Assembly (NCBI RefSeq): GCF_024614185.1
Contig: NZ_JAHTLF010000003.1
Location: forward strand, 1-64,000
Source: Nocardioides carbamazepini
Lineage (GTDB): Bacteria > Actinomycetota > Actinomycetes > Propionibacteriales > Nocardioidaceae
DNA length: 64,000 bases
Direction: 5' to 3'
Made by a program: the position numbers and the translations under genes. Shown here in pieces: positions 7,480-16,348 of the stretch (position 1 is its first letter; each line of letters begins with the position of its first letter). Under the pieces are notes generated by a model. That model saw only the letters and a program-made list of their open reading frames with translations, ran no database searches and had not been told where the DNA came from.

Positions 7480-8085
7480 GTGCCGAGCCGTCACGACATC
7501 GTCACCTTCCAGGACGCGCCCGTCCCGCCGGGCGCCTCGCCGTGGGTCGACGGCGCCGGTCCCAGCCCGGACGTCGCGGTCGTCCCGCCGGATCCCGCCT
7601 GGCCGGCGCGGTTCGACGAGATCGCCGAGGCGGTACGCCGGGCGCTGGGCTGGCGCGCCCTCGTCGTCGAGCACGTCGGCTCCACCTCCGTCCCCGGCCT
7701 GCCCGCCAAGCCGGTCATCGACGTGGACCTGGTCGTCGCGGACCCGGCCGACGAGGCGGCGTACGTCCCCGCGTTGGAGGCGCTCGGCCTTGAGCTGCGG
7801 GTGCGGGAGCCGTGGTGGCACGAGCACCGGCTGCTGCGCGGCACCGCGCCCGCCTGTCACCTGCACGTCTTCGGCCCCGACAGCCCCGAGGTGGTCCGGC
7901 ACCGGATCTTCCGCGACTGGCTGCGCGGCAACCCCGACGAGCGGGAGCGGTACGCCGCCGCCAAGCTCACGGCGGCGGCCGCGTCGAGCGCGGCCGGTGA
8001 GCACGGCATGCAGTACAACGCCCGCAAGGAGCGGGTGGTCCGGGAGATCTACGGGCGGGCGTTCGCCGCGACCGGTTTGGCGTGA
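7480..8085 (+). CDS. GrpB-family (UPF0157) nucleotidyltransferase-fold protein
   Basis: About 201 residues. The motifs EHVGSTSVPGLPAKPVIDVDL (20 of its core residues are family-typical) and HVFGPDS, followed by RDWLRGNPDERERYAAAK, are characteristic of GrpB/UPF0157. The domain has the nucleotidyltransferase fold with the GS and DxD residues, but no agreed function. The gene starts two bases after the response regulator stop and probably belongs to the same transcript. A TTG at 7474 overlapping that stop (TTGA) is an alternative start; GTG 7480 is preferred as the commoner codon. A link to the cell-wall genes upstream is suggested only by position. Confidence 0.8.
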   Translation: MPSRHDIVTFQDAPVPPGASPWVDGAGPSPDVAVVPPDPAWPARFDEIAEAVRRALGWRALVVEHVGSTSVPGLPAKPVIDVDLVVADPADEAAYVPALEALGLELRVREPWWHEHRLLRGTAPACHLHVFGPDSPEVVRHRIFRDWLRGNPDERERYAAAKLTAAAASSAAGEHGMQYNARKERVVREIYGRAFAATGLA

Positions 8086-8119
8086 TCGTCGGCGCCGTCC
8101 CCCCGGGGGGCCGGGCTGT

Positions 8120-8182
8120 CGTCGTACCCGGCGTCCGGGTCGTCCGGGAGCCGGATCAGCGACCCGAACGCCGGGTACGACG
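8120..8182. repeat. 23-bp hairpin downstream of grpB
   Basis: An inverted repeat with arms 8120-8142 and 8160-8182 (22 of 23 positions pair; the inner 14 bp of GTCGTACCCGGCGT and its complement are perfect) and a 17-nt loop. It starts 35 nt after the grpB stop. No T-run follows, so it may be a G+C-rich actinobacterial terminator for the van-like operon or another structured element. No believable gene lies in 8086-8354. Confidence 0.5.
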
Positions 8183-8295
8183 CTCGACGGTGGCGATCAC
8201 CCGCCCGGCGGGTCGGTGCCCAGTGTGCGAGGACGTCATCGAGCATGAGCTGGTGGGGTGAGCGTGCCGAGCCCGGCACGGCCGTCATCCGGGAG

Positions 8296-8336
8296 CCACG
8301 ACGGGGACCGGGGCCCGAGCCCGGTCCCCGTCGTGG
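8296..8336. terminator. 17-bp hairpin terminator between convergent genes
   Basis: Perfect 17-bp arms (8296-8312 and 8320-8336) with a 7-nt loop lie 18 nt beyond the stop of the surface-protein gene on the minus strand. This is a strong bidirectional stem of the type seen at actinobacterial convergent ends. It lacks a clear U-tract on either strand. Confidence 0.6.
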
Positions 8337-8354
8337 CGGATCAGTCTCCTCGGA

Positions 8355-11300
8355 TCAGTGCAGCGCGCCCCGGCGTCGTCCGGTCACCAGGACCGCGACT
8401 CCACCCAGGATCAGCGCCAGGGCGCCGATGATCAGGCCGATGCCGACCGGCGAGCCGGTGCCGGGCAGGCCACCGGAGCTGCTGACTCCGGCGACGTCGC
8501 CGCCGCGACCCTTGCCGCCGCCGGCGCTCTCGCCGCCGACGTCCCCGGTCAGGACGACTCCCGCGTCCCACGTGGGATCGATGCCCTCACTGGCACCGAC
8601 GGTCCTGTCGTAGGACCGCACCAACGCGGTGTTGCTGTCGTCGAGCACGATCGGTCCGGTCGTACCGCGCACCCGGTGGGCGTCCGAGTCCCGTGCGTCG
8701 TCGCTGCCGGCGTTGCGGCGGGTGAACTCGTACCTCTTCGCCTGCTGCTTCGTCAACGTGAACCGGACCTGGTAGGTGCCGGCCGGCAGGTTGTCGAACA
8801 GGTAGCGGCCCGCCGCGTCGGTGAGCGTGGTGGCGACCACCCCGCCGGTGCGGACGTCCAGGAGCTCCACCTGCACGCCGGCCAGCGGCTTCTCGCCGAC
8901 GCCCTGACGACCGTCGTCGTTCTTGTCGATCCAGACGAGGTCGCCGATCGCGTAGCTCTTCAGCATGAAGCCGAAGTCCAGCGTCGGGTCGCGGTCCCCG
9001 TCCTCGCGGAGACCACCGGTCAGCGACGTGGCCTCCCACAGGTCCGAGTCACCCTCGCGGTCCCCGACCTTGGCCGGTGCGGGGGTGTAGGGCGCGAGCG
9101 CCTTCGCCGAGGCAGTGCGGTCGATCCGCACCCGGTAGGTGTCCGATCCGGTCAGGGCCGGCAGGTCGTCGAACGAGTAGCGCCCCTCGGCATCGGTCGT
9201 CCGCGGCCCGACCGGCTGGCCGAACACGTCGGTCACGGGCTGGCCGTCCGGACCGACCAGGACCAGCACGACGCCCGGGATGCCGGGCTCGCCGGCGTCC
9301 TGACGGCCGTCGCGGTCCTCATCGAGCCAGACCAGGTCGCCGACCGAGACCCGCTTGAGCACCACGCCCGCGTCCCAGGTCGGGTCCACGCCCTGCGTGG
9401 CCTCGAAGTCCTGGTCGGCGTAGCTGCCGCTGAGGGCGGCGTTGGTGTCGTCGAGCCGGAACGACGCCGTCAGACCCGCGGCAGGATCGGCCTGCACGTG
9501 GGCGTCGGAGTCCTTCGGGTCGTCGCCCGCGTCGGTGGCGGTGAACTGGTAGCGCGCGGCCTGGTCGGGCGTCAGCGTGAAGCGGACCCGATAGTCGCCC
9601 TCCCCCAGCTCGTCGAACAGGTAGCGGCCCTGGGCGTCGGTCGTCGTGGCCTCGACCACGTCGCCGTGCACGTCCCTGACCGGTTCGCCGTCGGCGTCGG
9701 TCAGCTCCACGCGTACGCCGGCCAGGGGCGCCTCGTCGGCGTCCTGGATCCCGTCGCGGTCCCGGTCGATCCAGACCACGTCACCCACGGCGTACGACTT
9801 GAGCATGAACCCGAAGTCCAGCGTCGGGTCGTGCGCACCATCGTCCTGCAGCTCGCCCGGAAGGGTCGAGACCTCGCCGGTGGAGGAGTCGCCGGCACGG
9901 TCGCCACGGCCGGCGGGGGCCGGCACGTACGGCTCGAGCACGTCGCGGGTCTGCGGTTCGTCGGCCACGATCCGCACGGTGTAGGTCTCCGTCCCGGTCA
10001 GCGCGGGAAGCCGCTCGAAGACGTACTCCCCGTCCGGACCGGTCCGGACCGGCAGCACGGGCTTGTCGTCGATGTCGGTCACCGGCTGGCCGTCGGGACC
10101 GACCAGCTCCAGCAGCACGCCGGGGATCCCCGGCTCACCCGTGGTCTGGCGTCCGTCGCGGTTCTCGTCGAGCCACACGAAGTCGCCCACCGAGACGGCC
10201 TTGGGCCGGGTGTGCGCCCGCCACGGGTCGTCGTCGGTGACCTTCTCCCGGGAGTGGACGCCGATCCCGGTGACGCTCGCCCGGTCGACGTGGCTCTGGG
10301 CGAAGTCGTCCAGGGTGAGCGTGCCGGTGCACTCGAACTTCGCACCCGGCTGGAACGGACCGGACCACTGAGTGCCCGGCGTCGCACCACCGGGGAACAC
10401 GCAGGCCAGGTCCTGCACGACACCGGCGCCGGAGACCAGCTCGTCGGAGACCTCGATGTCCGTCAGGGGCTCCCCGCCGTCGTTCGAGATCGTGAACCGG
10501 ATCTGCTGGGCCTCGTCGATGGTCAGCTCCTTGCCGGGGCCGGCGGCGTCGAAGTCGCCGTAGAAGCCGTCGTTGACGAGCGCCCCGGCCGCGTCGTAGA
10601 GCGGACCGGAGGACGTCGGCTCGACGGTCCACTTCTCGATGTCGATGCTCGGCGGGTCGCCGGGCTCGATGGTGGCGTGGCTGTCGTCGATGATGTTGAC
10701 GATCGGCTCGGTGACGTCGGAGGGGTCGTTCACCCTGACGACGAGGTACGCCGCGATCGGCTGGCTGGCGTCGAGCACCGTGCCCGTCTTCTGGCGCAGG
10801 GTCACCGTGCGCTCGGCCGCGGCGTAGACGGCTTCGAGGTTGCCCCCGATGTCCCGCGGCCCGGTGGCGGCGCCCGCGCCGGTGGCGGCGTCGGCCTCGT
10901 CGACGAAGCCGACGAAGCTCACTCCGGCCGGCAGCTTGTCCACGACGGGGCTGATCACCACGCCGTTGAAGTTGCCGTGCGGCAGGAACTCGACCCGGTA
11001 GGTGTAGAGGTCCCGGACCAAGGTGCCGTCGGCGTCGACGTAGGCCTTGAGGGTCGGCACCCACTCCTCGTCCCACGGGTCGAAGACCCGCTTGCGGACC
11101 TCCGCCTCGTCGCCGTACGACGTGGACTCGGTCGTGTGCTCGGACCAGTAGTGCTCCTTCTCGTCCTCGCCGTAGAGGACGGCCCGGTTGCGGATCTCCA
11201 GCGTCTCCTTGACCGGAGGCGGACCGGCCGCTCCGATGGGGCGGGTGGACAGGTCGATGACGACGCGCCACTCCTTGTCCGTGCCCCGGGCCTGGGCGAG

Positions 11301-13304
11301 CGCCTTGCCCGCGTCGCTGAGCTCGATCTTGAGGTCGCTGCCGACCTTGGTGACCACGAAGTGCGAGGAGTCGAGATTCTGGCCGTCGTACTTGCTGCCG
11401 CCGCTGCCGTCGCCGGGGACGATCACGTCGGACAGAGTGCCCGGGAGCACGAAGAGGTCGGGGTCGACGGCATCGATGATGTGGCTCTTGGCCGCGTCGA
11501 TCCCCTTGCCGCCGGCGAGGCGGAAGGTGTAGCGGACCGTGGTGGACTCACCCGGGTCGACCTCGGTGCTGCTGGCGACACCCGACTTGGCGAAGACGGT
11601 CTCGTCGTTGTAGCCGTCCGTGCCGTCGGGGAGCTCGACGACCGTCACGTCGACCTGGCGCGAGGCCGGGCTGCCGGTGGTGTAGTCGAAGGTGGCCGTG
11701 TTGCGCAGCCGGTACGCCGTCGCGCCGGCGATCGTGGTCGAGCCGGCCTTGGTCAGGCCGGTCACGCTGTTGACCAGCACCTTGGCGCGGATGTCGACGT
11801 TCGTGGAGTCGTCCTTGCCCACGTTGATCAGCAGGACCTGCCCGCTGACGCAGTACGTGCCAATGAAGGCGTCGCCGCGGAAGTCCGCCGCCGAGGTGCC
11901 CGGGCACGTGCCCGCGTTGTTCAGCGCGAGGCCACCGGCGCCGCCGGAGCCACGCCCGACGGTGCTGATGAAGCTCGGATCGCCGGTCTTCCACGAGGCC
12001 TGGGTGGGCAGCTCGTCACGGATGACGACGTTCTGGCCGAGGACGCGGTTCGGGTTCGCGCCGTCGTTGTCCCACTTCGTCAGGTCCGCACGCAGGGTGT
12101 AGGTGAGGTCCTCCGGCGGAGTGAGGTCGCCGTCGGCGTCGGTCTCGACGTTGCGCGAGGACCAGCTCGCGCTCTTGGCGAAGGCCGCGTTCAGGTCCGG
12201 CCCCGGGTTCGGGTCGGCCACGGTGCCGCGCAGGCGCAGGTGGGCGGTCCGCTCGATGCTGCCGCCGAACTTCGCGGTGTTGTTGAGCTCGATCTGGAAG
12301 TTGCCGTGGCCGGCACCGGCCACCAGGGCGTCGTACTTCGCCTGGAGCGCGGTCTGCAGGGCGAGACGCGCGGCCTCGTCGGGAACGCGGACCCGGTACT
12401 CGACGCTGAGCAGCGACGGCGCGGGGAGGTCGACCCTGGTGGAGAAGGAGTCGCCGGTCAGCGTGGGAGTGAAGGGGAACGGATCCTGGACCGTGCGGTT
12501 GAGCAGGTCGTCGTCCCAGGAGGTCAGCTTGGCCGCGAACGAGCCGGGAACGTACGCCAAGCCGGACGGCAGCGTGTCGGCGATCTCCCAGTTGGTGCGC
12601 GCCGGGCCGGCGTTGGGGGTGTCGACCTCGAGCCGGTAGGTCAGCGTGTCGTCGAGGATCGCCGGGGAGACCGCGACGACACCGTTGGTGACCGTGACCC
12701 GGTTGTTGGGCCAGACCAGCGGGTTGCCGCTGGGACGGTCGGAGCCGTTGAGCTTCTTGGCGTACCGCTCGCTCGTCACGTTCGCCGGCTGGTCGCCGTT
12801 GTTGACGATGACGACGGGCACCGAGCTCTGGTCGCCGTCGACCTTCCAGGTGATCGGCTCCTTGGAGCTGTGCTCGACCGAGTCGACCGTCAGGTCGATG
12901 TCGAAGACACCCTGGTTGACCGTCGCGGGCCACGGGTCCTTGAAGGTGATGACGACCTTGTTGCCCGTCTGGGTGATCGACTCGATCGCCTCGTTGCCGC
13001 TCGGCTTCGACACCACGACGTTGGGGTCGAACTCGAACTCCACGGACGTGCCGGCGCCGACGCTGCGGTCGTATTGCACGCGCAGCTCGAGCTTGTCGCC
13101 CTCGTTGAGCACCGTGCCCGGCGCGACCGGCTGGCCGTTCTTGAGCAGGCTGCTGGTGATGCCGGGCGTGGCCGCACCGGCGGACGGGCTGATGCCGGCC
13201 ACCGTCAGGATCGCGAGCAGCAGCGCGATCGTCATCGAGAGCACGCGTCGGGCGTGCGAGCTGTTTCCGGGCGCGCCAGTAGGCGCCGGGCTGGACCTGG
13301 TCAC
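8355..13304 (-). CDS. Giant LPGTG-anchored surface protein with SdrD-B-like repeats
   Basis: 1649 residues. Residues 1-46 form a signal peptide (RRVLSM, a hydrophobic run, SAGAAT). Residues about 50-1030 are a chain of beta-sandwich domains of the DUF11/isopeptide type, with repeated DTLTYRLEV- and VVIRDELP-like motifs. Four SdrD-B-like domains follow, near 1037, 1168, 1317 and 1447, alternating between a SVGDxVWLDExRDGRQ type and a YAxGDxVWID type, each with Asp-rich loops suited to Ca2+. The C-terminus has LPGTG (about 1611), a membrane span and RRR, a sortase anchor. It is probably an adhesin or stalk protein on the cell wall. Start GTG 13304 follows a good GGAGGG ribosome site. No sortase is encoded in the window. 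Confidence 0.85.
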   Translation of the reverse strand: MTRSSPAPTGAPGNSSHARRVLSMTIALLLAILTVAGISPSAGAATPGITSSLLKNGQPVAPGTVLNEGDKLELRVQYDRSVGAGTSVEFEFDPNVVVSKPSGNEAIESITQTGNKVVITFKDPWPATVNQGVFDIDLTVDSVEHSSKEPITWKVDGDQSSVPVVIVNNGDQPANVTSERYAKKLNGSDRPSGNPLVWPNNRVTVTNGVVAVSPAILDDTLTYRLEVDTPNAGPARTNWEIADTLPSGLAYVPGSFAAKLTSWDDDLLNRTVQDPFPFTPTLTGDSFSTRVDLPAPSLLSVEYRVRVPDEAARLALQTALQAKYDALVAGAGHGNFQIELNNTAKFGGSIERTAHLRLRGTVADPNPGPDLNAAFAKSASWSSRNVETDADGDLTPPEDLTYTLRADLTKWDNDGANPNRVLGQNVVIRDELPTQASWKTGDPSFISTVGRGSGGAGGLALNNAGTCPGTSAADFRGDAFIGTYCVSGQVLLINVGKDDSTNVDIRAKVLVNSVTGLTKAGSTTIAGATAYRLRNTATFDYTTGSPASRQVDVTVVELPDGTDGYNDETVFAKSGVASSTEVDPGESTTVRYTFRLAGGKGIDAAKSHIIDAVDPDLFVLPGTLSDVIVPGDGSGGSKYDGQNLDSSHFVVTKVGSDLKIELSDAGKALAQARGTDKEWRVVIDLSTRPIGAAGPPPVKETLEIRNRAVLYGEDEKEHYWSEHTTESTSYGDEAEVRKRVFDPWDEEWVPTLKAYVDADGTLVRDLYTYRVEFLPHGNFNGVVISPVVDKLPAGVSFVGFVDEADAATGAGAATGPRDIGGNLEAVYAAAERTVTLRQKTGTVLDASQPIAAYLVVRVNDPSDVTEPIVNIIDDSHATIEPGDPPSIDIEKWTVEPTSSGPLYDAAGALVNDGFYGDFDAAGPGKELTIDEAQQIRFTISNDGGEPLTDIEVSDELVSGAGVVQDLACVFPGGATPGTQWSGPFQPGAKFECTGTLTLDDFAQSHVDRASVTGIGVHSREKVTDDDPWRAHTRPKAVSVGDFVWLDENRDGRQTTGEPGIPGVLLELVGPDGQPVTDIDDKPVLPVRTGPDGEYVFERLPALTGTETYTVRIVADEPQTRDVLEPYVPAPAGRGDRAGDSSTGEVSTLPGELQDDGAHDPTLDFGFMLKSYAVGDVVWIDRDRDGIQDADEAPLAGVRVELTDADGEPVRDVHGDVVEATTTDAQGRYLFDELGEGDYRVRFTLTPDQAARYQFTATDAGDDPKDSDAHVQADPAAGLTASFRLDDTNAALSGSYADQDFEATQGVDPTWDAGVVLKRVSVGDLVWLDEDRDGRQDAGEPGIPGVVLVLVGPDGQPVTDVFGQPVGPRTTDAEGRYSFDDLPALTGSDTYRVRIDRTASAKALAPYTPAPAKVGDREGDSDLWEATSLTGGLREDGDRDPTLDFGFMLKSYAIGDLVWIDKNDDGRQGVGEKPLAGVQVELLDVRTGGVVATTLTDAAGRYLFDNLPAGTYQVRFTLTKQQAKRYEFTRRNAGSDDARDSDAHRVRGTTGPIVLDDSNTALVRSYDRTVGASEGIDPTWDAGVVLTGDVGGESAGGGKGRGGDVAGVSSSGGLPGTGSPVGIGLIIGALALILGGVAVLVTGRRRGALH

Positions 13305-13656
13305 TGAGATTCCCTCCGTATGAGACCAAACGCGAGCAGCACCCGGAACCGCTCCGTGACATCGGCCCTCCCGAGGCCGGTCACCGCTCCTACCTTCATC
13401 GCCGACGGAGGGCAGGACAAATCCGGGAGGAGCGCTGTGAGGGTGACGTTCATCATCGAGTTTTCGCGTGATAATTCCGTGGTCAGGAACGTCTGAGCAG
13501 ATGGGCCAGACGTCTGCCGACGACAGCGAGAACGGCGGGCGTCAGCGGCGCCGCGGGGTGCGCCGGCCGGGCATTTCGTGCTGCGGGAGGTGTGCCGGCG
13601 GTTCGACGTCGGTACCCGCGGATGAGCGCACCGTCCTGGTGCCTAGACTCGGGCTC
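13305..13656. other. Intergenic region between surface protein and DUF2784 genes
   Basis: These 352 bases hold the ribosome site of the surface-protein gene (minus strand, just right of 13304) and presumably its promoter. Near the right end TAGACT (13644-13649) stands seven bases before GTG 13657, a leaderless -10 for the DUF2784 gene. An open frame runs through from 13468, but its translation is low-complexity and unlike the conserved family N-terminus. Nothing else recognisable is seen. Confidence 0.5.
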
Positions 13657-13998
13657 GTGCATCGGTTGGTCGCGGCAGGAGCCTTCGTGGTGCACGTCCT
13701 GTTCGTCGGCTTCACGGTGATCGGCGGCTTCCTCGCCTGGCTGATGCCGTGGGTGTTCATCCCGCACCTCGCCGCCGCGATCTGGGGCGGGCGGATGGCC
13801 GCGACCGACGCGGCCTGCCCGCTCTCCCGTCTCGAGGACTGGGGCCGCGAGGGAGCCGGCAAGCCGCGCATGGACGAGCGCGGGTTCATCGCGCACTACC
13901 TGGAGAACCGGGTCTACCCCTCGCGCCTCGCCCGCCGGGTCGAGGTCGTCGTGGCCACGGTCATCCTGGGTTCGTGGCTCGGGTTCGCGATCCGCTGA
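13657..13998 (+). CDS. DUF2784 family membrane protein
   Basis: 113 residues with three hydrophobic spans. The pattern matches DUF2784: an N-terminal helix (LVAAGAFVVHVLFVGFTVIG), then PHLAAAIWGG, the CPLSRLEDWGREGAG motif and FIAHYLENRVYP before a last helix. Function of the family is unknown. The frame is open further upstream, but GTG 13657 gives the family's usual N-terminus and sits seven bases after TAGACT. Its 3' end overlaps the convergent flavoprotein gene by 38 nt. Confidence 0.75.
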   Translation: MHRLVAAGAFVVHVLFVGFTVIGGFLAWLMPWVFIPHLAAAIWGGRMAATDAACPLSRLEDWGREGAGKPRMDERGFIAHYLENRVYPSRLARRVEVVVATVILGSWLGFAIR

Positions 13999-15688
13999 CG
14001 CCGGTGTCGGCAGGTGCGTCGGGTGCGTCGGGTGCGGCGCAGTCGAGTGCGGCCAGGTAGCCGAACACCAGCGCCGGGCCGATGGTCGCCCCGGGCCCGG
14101 CGTACGTGTGGCCCATGACGGCCGCGCTCGCGTTGCCCGCGGCGTAGAGGCCCGCGATCACGCTGCCGTCCGCGCGCAGCGCCCGCGCCCGCTCGTCGGT
14201 GAGGACGCCGCCCTTGGTGCCGAGGTCCGCCGGCACCATCCGGGCCGCGTAGAACGGAGCCTTCGTCAGTGCGCCGAGGCTCGGGTTGGGCTTGTTCGTC
14301 GTGTCGCCGTAGTAGTGGTCGTACGCCGACGCACCGCGGTGGAAGTCCGCGTCGACGCCCGCCCGCGCGAATCCGTTGAAGCGGTCCACCGTCCCCGCCA
14401 GCACACCCGTCGGTACGCCGATCGCCGCCGCCAGCTCGCCAAGGCTCCCGGCCCGGGTGATCGCGCCGTCCGCCAGCCAGGACTTCGGGAGTGGGCGGCC
14501 GCCGGTGACGCCGGCGAAGAGGTAGCGGTCGCGGTAGGTCTGGTCGAACACCAGCCAGCACGGGAGGTTCTCGGCCGGGCCGTCCCCGGCGCCGTACCGG
14601 CCGCCGAACATGCGGTGCGTGGCCTCGACGTACGGCAGCGACTCGTTCATGAACCGCTCGCCGCGCGCGTTGACGATGATGCTGCCGGGCAGCGACCGCT
14701 CGGCGAGCGCGAACCACGGGCCGCGGGGGAGCGGGATCGACGGTGCCCACCAGGCGTCGTCCATCAGCGCGGTCGCCGCGCCCACGTCGAGCGCGGCGCG
14801 GATGCCGTCACCGGTGTTGGTGGCGGCACCGAGGGAGAGCCGGGGTCCCGCGGGCTCGCGCTGGTGCTCGGCGCGCATCGCGGCGGAGTGGTCGAAGCCG
14901 CCGCAGGCCAGGACGACGCCGCGGCGGGCGGTGATCCGGTCGCCGGCCGTGGTGAGGACACCGGTCACCCGGTCTCCGTCCCGGATCAGCTCGGCCAGGG
15001 CGGTGTCGAGGCGGAGGGGTACGCCGAGCTCGCGCAGGCCCACCAACAGGGACGACGACAGCGCGCTGCCGAGCCCGACGAGGCGGCGGCCGCGCAGCCT
15101 TGCGAGGATCGTGCGGAGGCCGACGCGGAGCAGGTGCAGCGGTCCGCGCCAGTGCCGCAGCCCGGTGCTCAGCCAGCGGTAGTCGGACTGCTTGACCACG
15201 ACGTTGAGCGGCGCCTTGGTGTAGAAGGGCTGCATCGTGGCGGCGTCCGCGCCGATCCGCCGGGTGTCGAACGGCAGCGGCTCGCAGGAGCGGCCCCCGG
15301 CCCGGCCGCCGGGCGCCTCGGGGAAGTAGTCGGAGTAGCCGCGCACCCACTCGAGGTCGAGCGCGGAGTGCTCGGTGAGGAAGCGCAGCGCCTCGGCACC
15401 CCGGTCGAGGTAGGTGTCGATCCTCGTCGGGTCGACACCGGCTGCCGGGTCGACGATCGCGTGCAGGTAGCGCCGGGCGTGGTCGAGATCGTCGGCCGGG
15501 ACATGCTTGCGGAGGACGTCGTTCCCGGGAATCCACACGCCGCCACCCGAGCGGGCGGTCGTGCCGCCCCAGACCGGCGCCTTCTCCAGCACCACCGTCG
15601 ACAGCCCGTGCGCCGCGGCGGTGATCGCGGCCGCCATGCCCGCCCCGCCGGAGCCCACCACGACCACGTCGTACGTCTCGTCGGTCAT
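13961..15688 (-). CDS. KstD-like FAD-dependent dehydrogenase
   Basis: 575 residues, in the fumarate reductase/3-oxosteroid delta-1-dehydrogenase flavoprotein family. The N-terminal VVGSGGAGMAAAITAAAHG is the FAD-binding Rossmann motif and LACGGFDHS an internal FAD contact. The C-terminus carries the block LYAAGNASAAVMGHTYAG followed by GATIGPALVFGYLAA, typical of KstD enzymes that desaturate ring A of 3-ketosteroids. No other steroid-degradation gene is next to it, so the true substrate is uncertain. The ATG has an AGGAG ribosome site. It is divergent from a TetR gene with a palindrome between them, so that TetR probably controls it. Confidence 0.8.
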   Translation of the reverse strand: MTDETYDVVVVGSGGAGMAAAITAAAHGLSTVVLEKAPVWGGTTARSGGGVWIPGNDVLRKHVPADDLDHARRYLHAIVDPAAGVDPTRIDTYLDRGAEALRFLTEHSALDLEWVRGYSDYFPEAPGGRAGGRSCEPLPFDTRRIGADAATMQPFYTKAPLNVVVKQSDYRWLSTGLRHWRGPLHLLRVGLRTILARLRGRRLVGLGSALSSSLLVGLRELGVPLRLDTALAELIRDGDRVTGVLTTAGDRITARRGVVLACGGFDHSAAMRAEHQREPAGPRLSLGAATNTGDGIRAALDVGAATALMDDAWWAPSIPLPRGPWFALAERSLPGSIIVNARGERFMNESLPYVEATHRMFGGRYGAGDGPAENLPCWLVFDQTYRDRYLFAGVTGGRPLPKSWLADGAITRAGSLGELAAAIGVPTGVLAGTVDRFNGFARAGVDADFHRGASAYDHYYGDTTNKPNPSLGALTKAPFYAARMVPADLGTKGGVLTDERARALRADGSVIAGLYAAGNASAAVMGHTYAGPGATIGPALVFGYLAALDCAAPDAPDAPADTGVSGSRTRATNPG

Positions 15689-15698
15689 CCATCACTCC

Positions 15699-15733
15699 TT
15701 GATAGCAACTCCGAATATGGGAGTGTCTATCAA
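15699..15733. promoter_or_regulatory. Palindromic operator between the KstD-like and TetR genes
   Basis: Arms read TTGATAGCAACTCC (15699-15712) and its near complement ending CTATCAA (to 15733), centred on GAATATG; 12 of 14 arm positions pair. It lies directly beside the flavoprotein ribosome site and about 40 bp before the TetR start. It is a good candidate binding site for the adjacent TetR protein. Confidence 0.6.
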
Positions 15734-15769
15734 CTTGTGACGAAGTCCGCAACGTGGGAGGGTCGCCGG

Positions 15770-16348
15770 ATGGCCCTGACCCTGCGCGAGCGCAACCGGA
15801 TCCGGGTGCGCCGCGATATCCAGGATGCGGCCTGGACGCTCTTCGCCGAGCGAGGCTTCGCGGCGGTGACGACCGAGGAGATCGCCGCCGCGGCGGGCGT
15901 GTCGACGAGCACCTACTTCCGCTACGTCGCCGCCAAGGAGGACCTGCTCCTCCAGCCGCTCCTGGTCAGCAGCGCCGAGATCGTCGCGACGTACGCCGCC
16001 CGCCCGGACGACGAGCCGGTCGCCATCTCCCTGGCCGCGGCGATCCGCGAGCGCAGCGCGGAGGTGTCCGACGCGGAGCTGCGGCGCTGGCGGGCGGCGA
16101 TGCGGACCGCGACCGAGCTCTCCCCGCGGGTCGTCCTCATCGCCGACGACGACCGGGCGGCGCTGGTCGCGCTCGCTGCCGGCCGGATGGGCGTGCCCGA
16201 CGGCGACGTCCGTGCGGGCGTCGCCGTCCAGGTCGTGCTCGCGGCCGCCGAGTACGCCTACCGTCGCTGGCTGGCCGTCGAGGATCAGTCGTTGCTCGAG
16301 CTGATCGGCGCGGCGTTGGACGAGGTCGTGTCGGGCGCCTGGCGCTGA
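15770..16348 (+). CDS. TetR-family transcriptional regulator
   Basis: 192 residues. Residues 1-60 form a TetR HTH: ALTLRERNRIRVRRDIQDAA, AVTTEEIAAAAGVSTSTYF and RYVAAKEDLL. The C-terminal helical ligand domain is unclassified. ATG 15770 has GGGAGG upstream; an in-frame GTG at 15737 is possible but would sit just beside the palindrome. The protein probably represses itself and the divergent KstD-like gene through 15699-15733. Its 3' end overlaps the convergent VOC gene by 64 nt. Confidence 0.85.
   Translation: MALTLRERNRIRVRRDIQDAAWTLFAERGFAAVTTEEIAAAAGVSTSTYFRYVAAKEDLLLQPLLVSSAEIVATYAARPDDEPVAISLAAAIRERSAEVSDAELRRWRAAMRTATELSPRVVLIADDDRAALVALAAGRMGVPDGDVRAGVAVQVVLAAAEYAYRRWLAVEDQSLLELIGAALDEVVSGAWR

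Noticed and set aside
8049..8288. 79-residue gene on the minus strand after grpB
   Set aside because: It crosses the long hairpin region and overlaps the grpB 3' end. Composition is Pro/Asp/Arg-rich with no conserved motif or ribosome site.
8358..13307. Open frame of the same length on the opposite strand of the surface-protein gene
   Set aside because: It mirrors the real gene almost codon for codon, a consequence of high G+C and biased third positions. Its translation is Arg/Gly/Val-rich and has no known motif.
13468..13656. N-terminal extension of the DUF2784 protein
   Set aside because: Residues before GTG 13657 are Ser/Arg-rich and not like the family, and a leaderless -10 sits seven bases before 13657.
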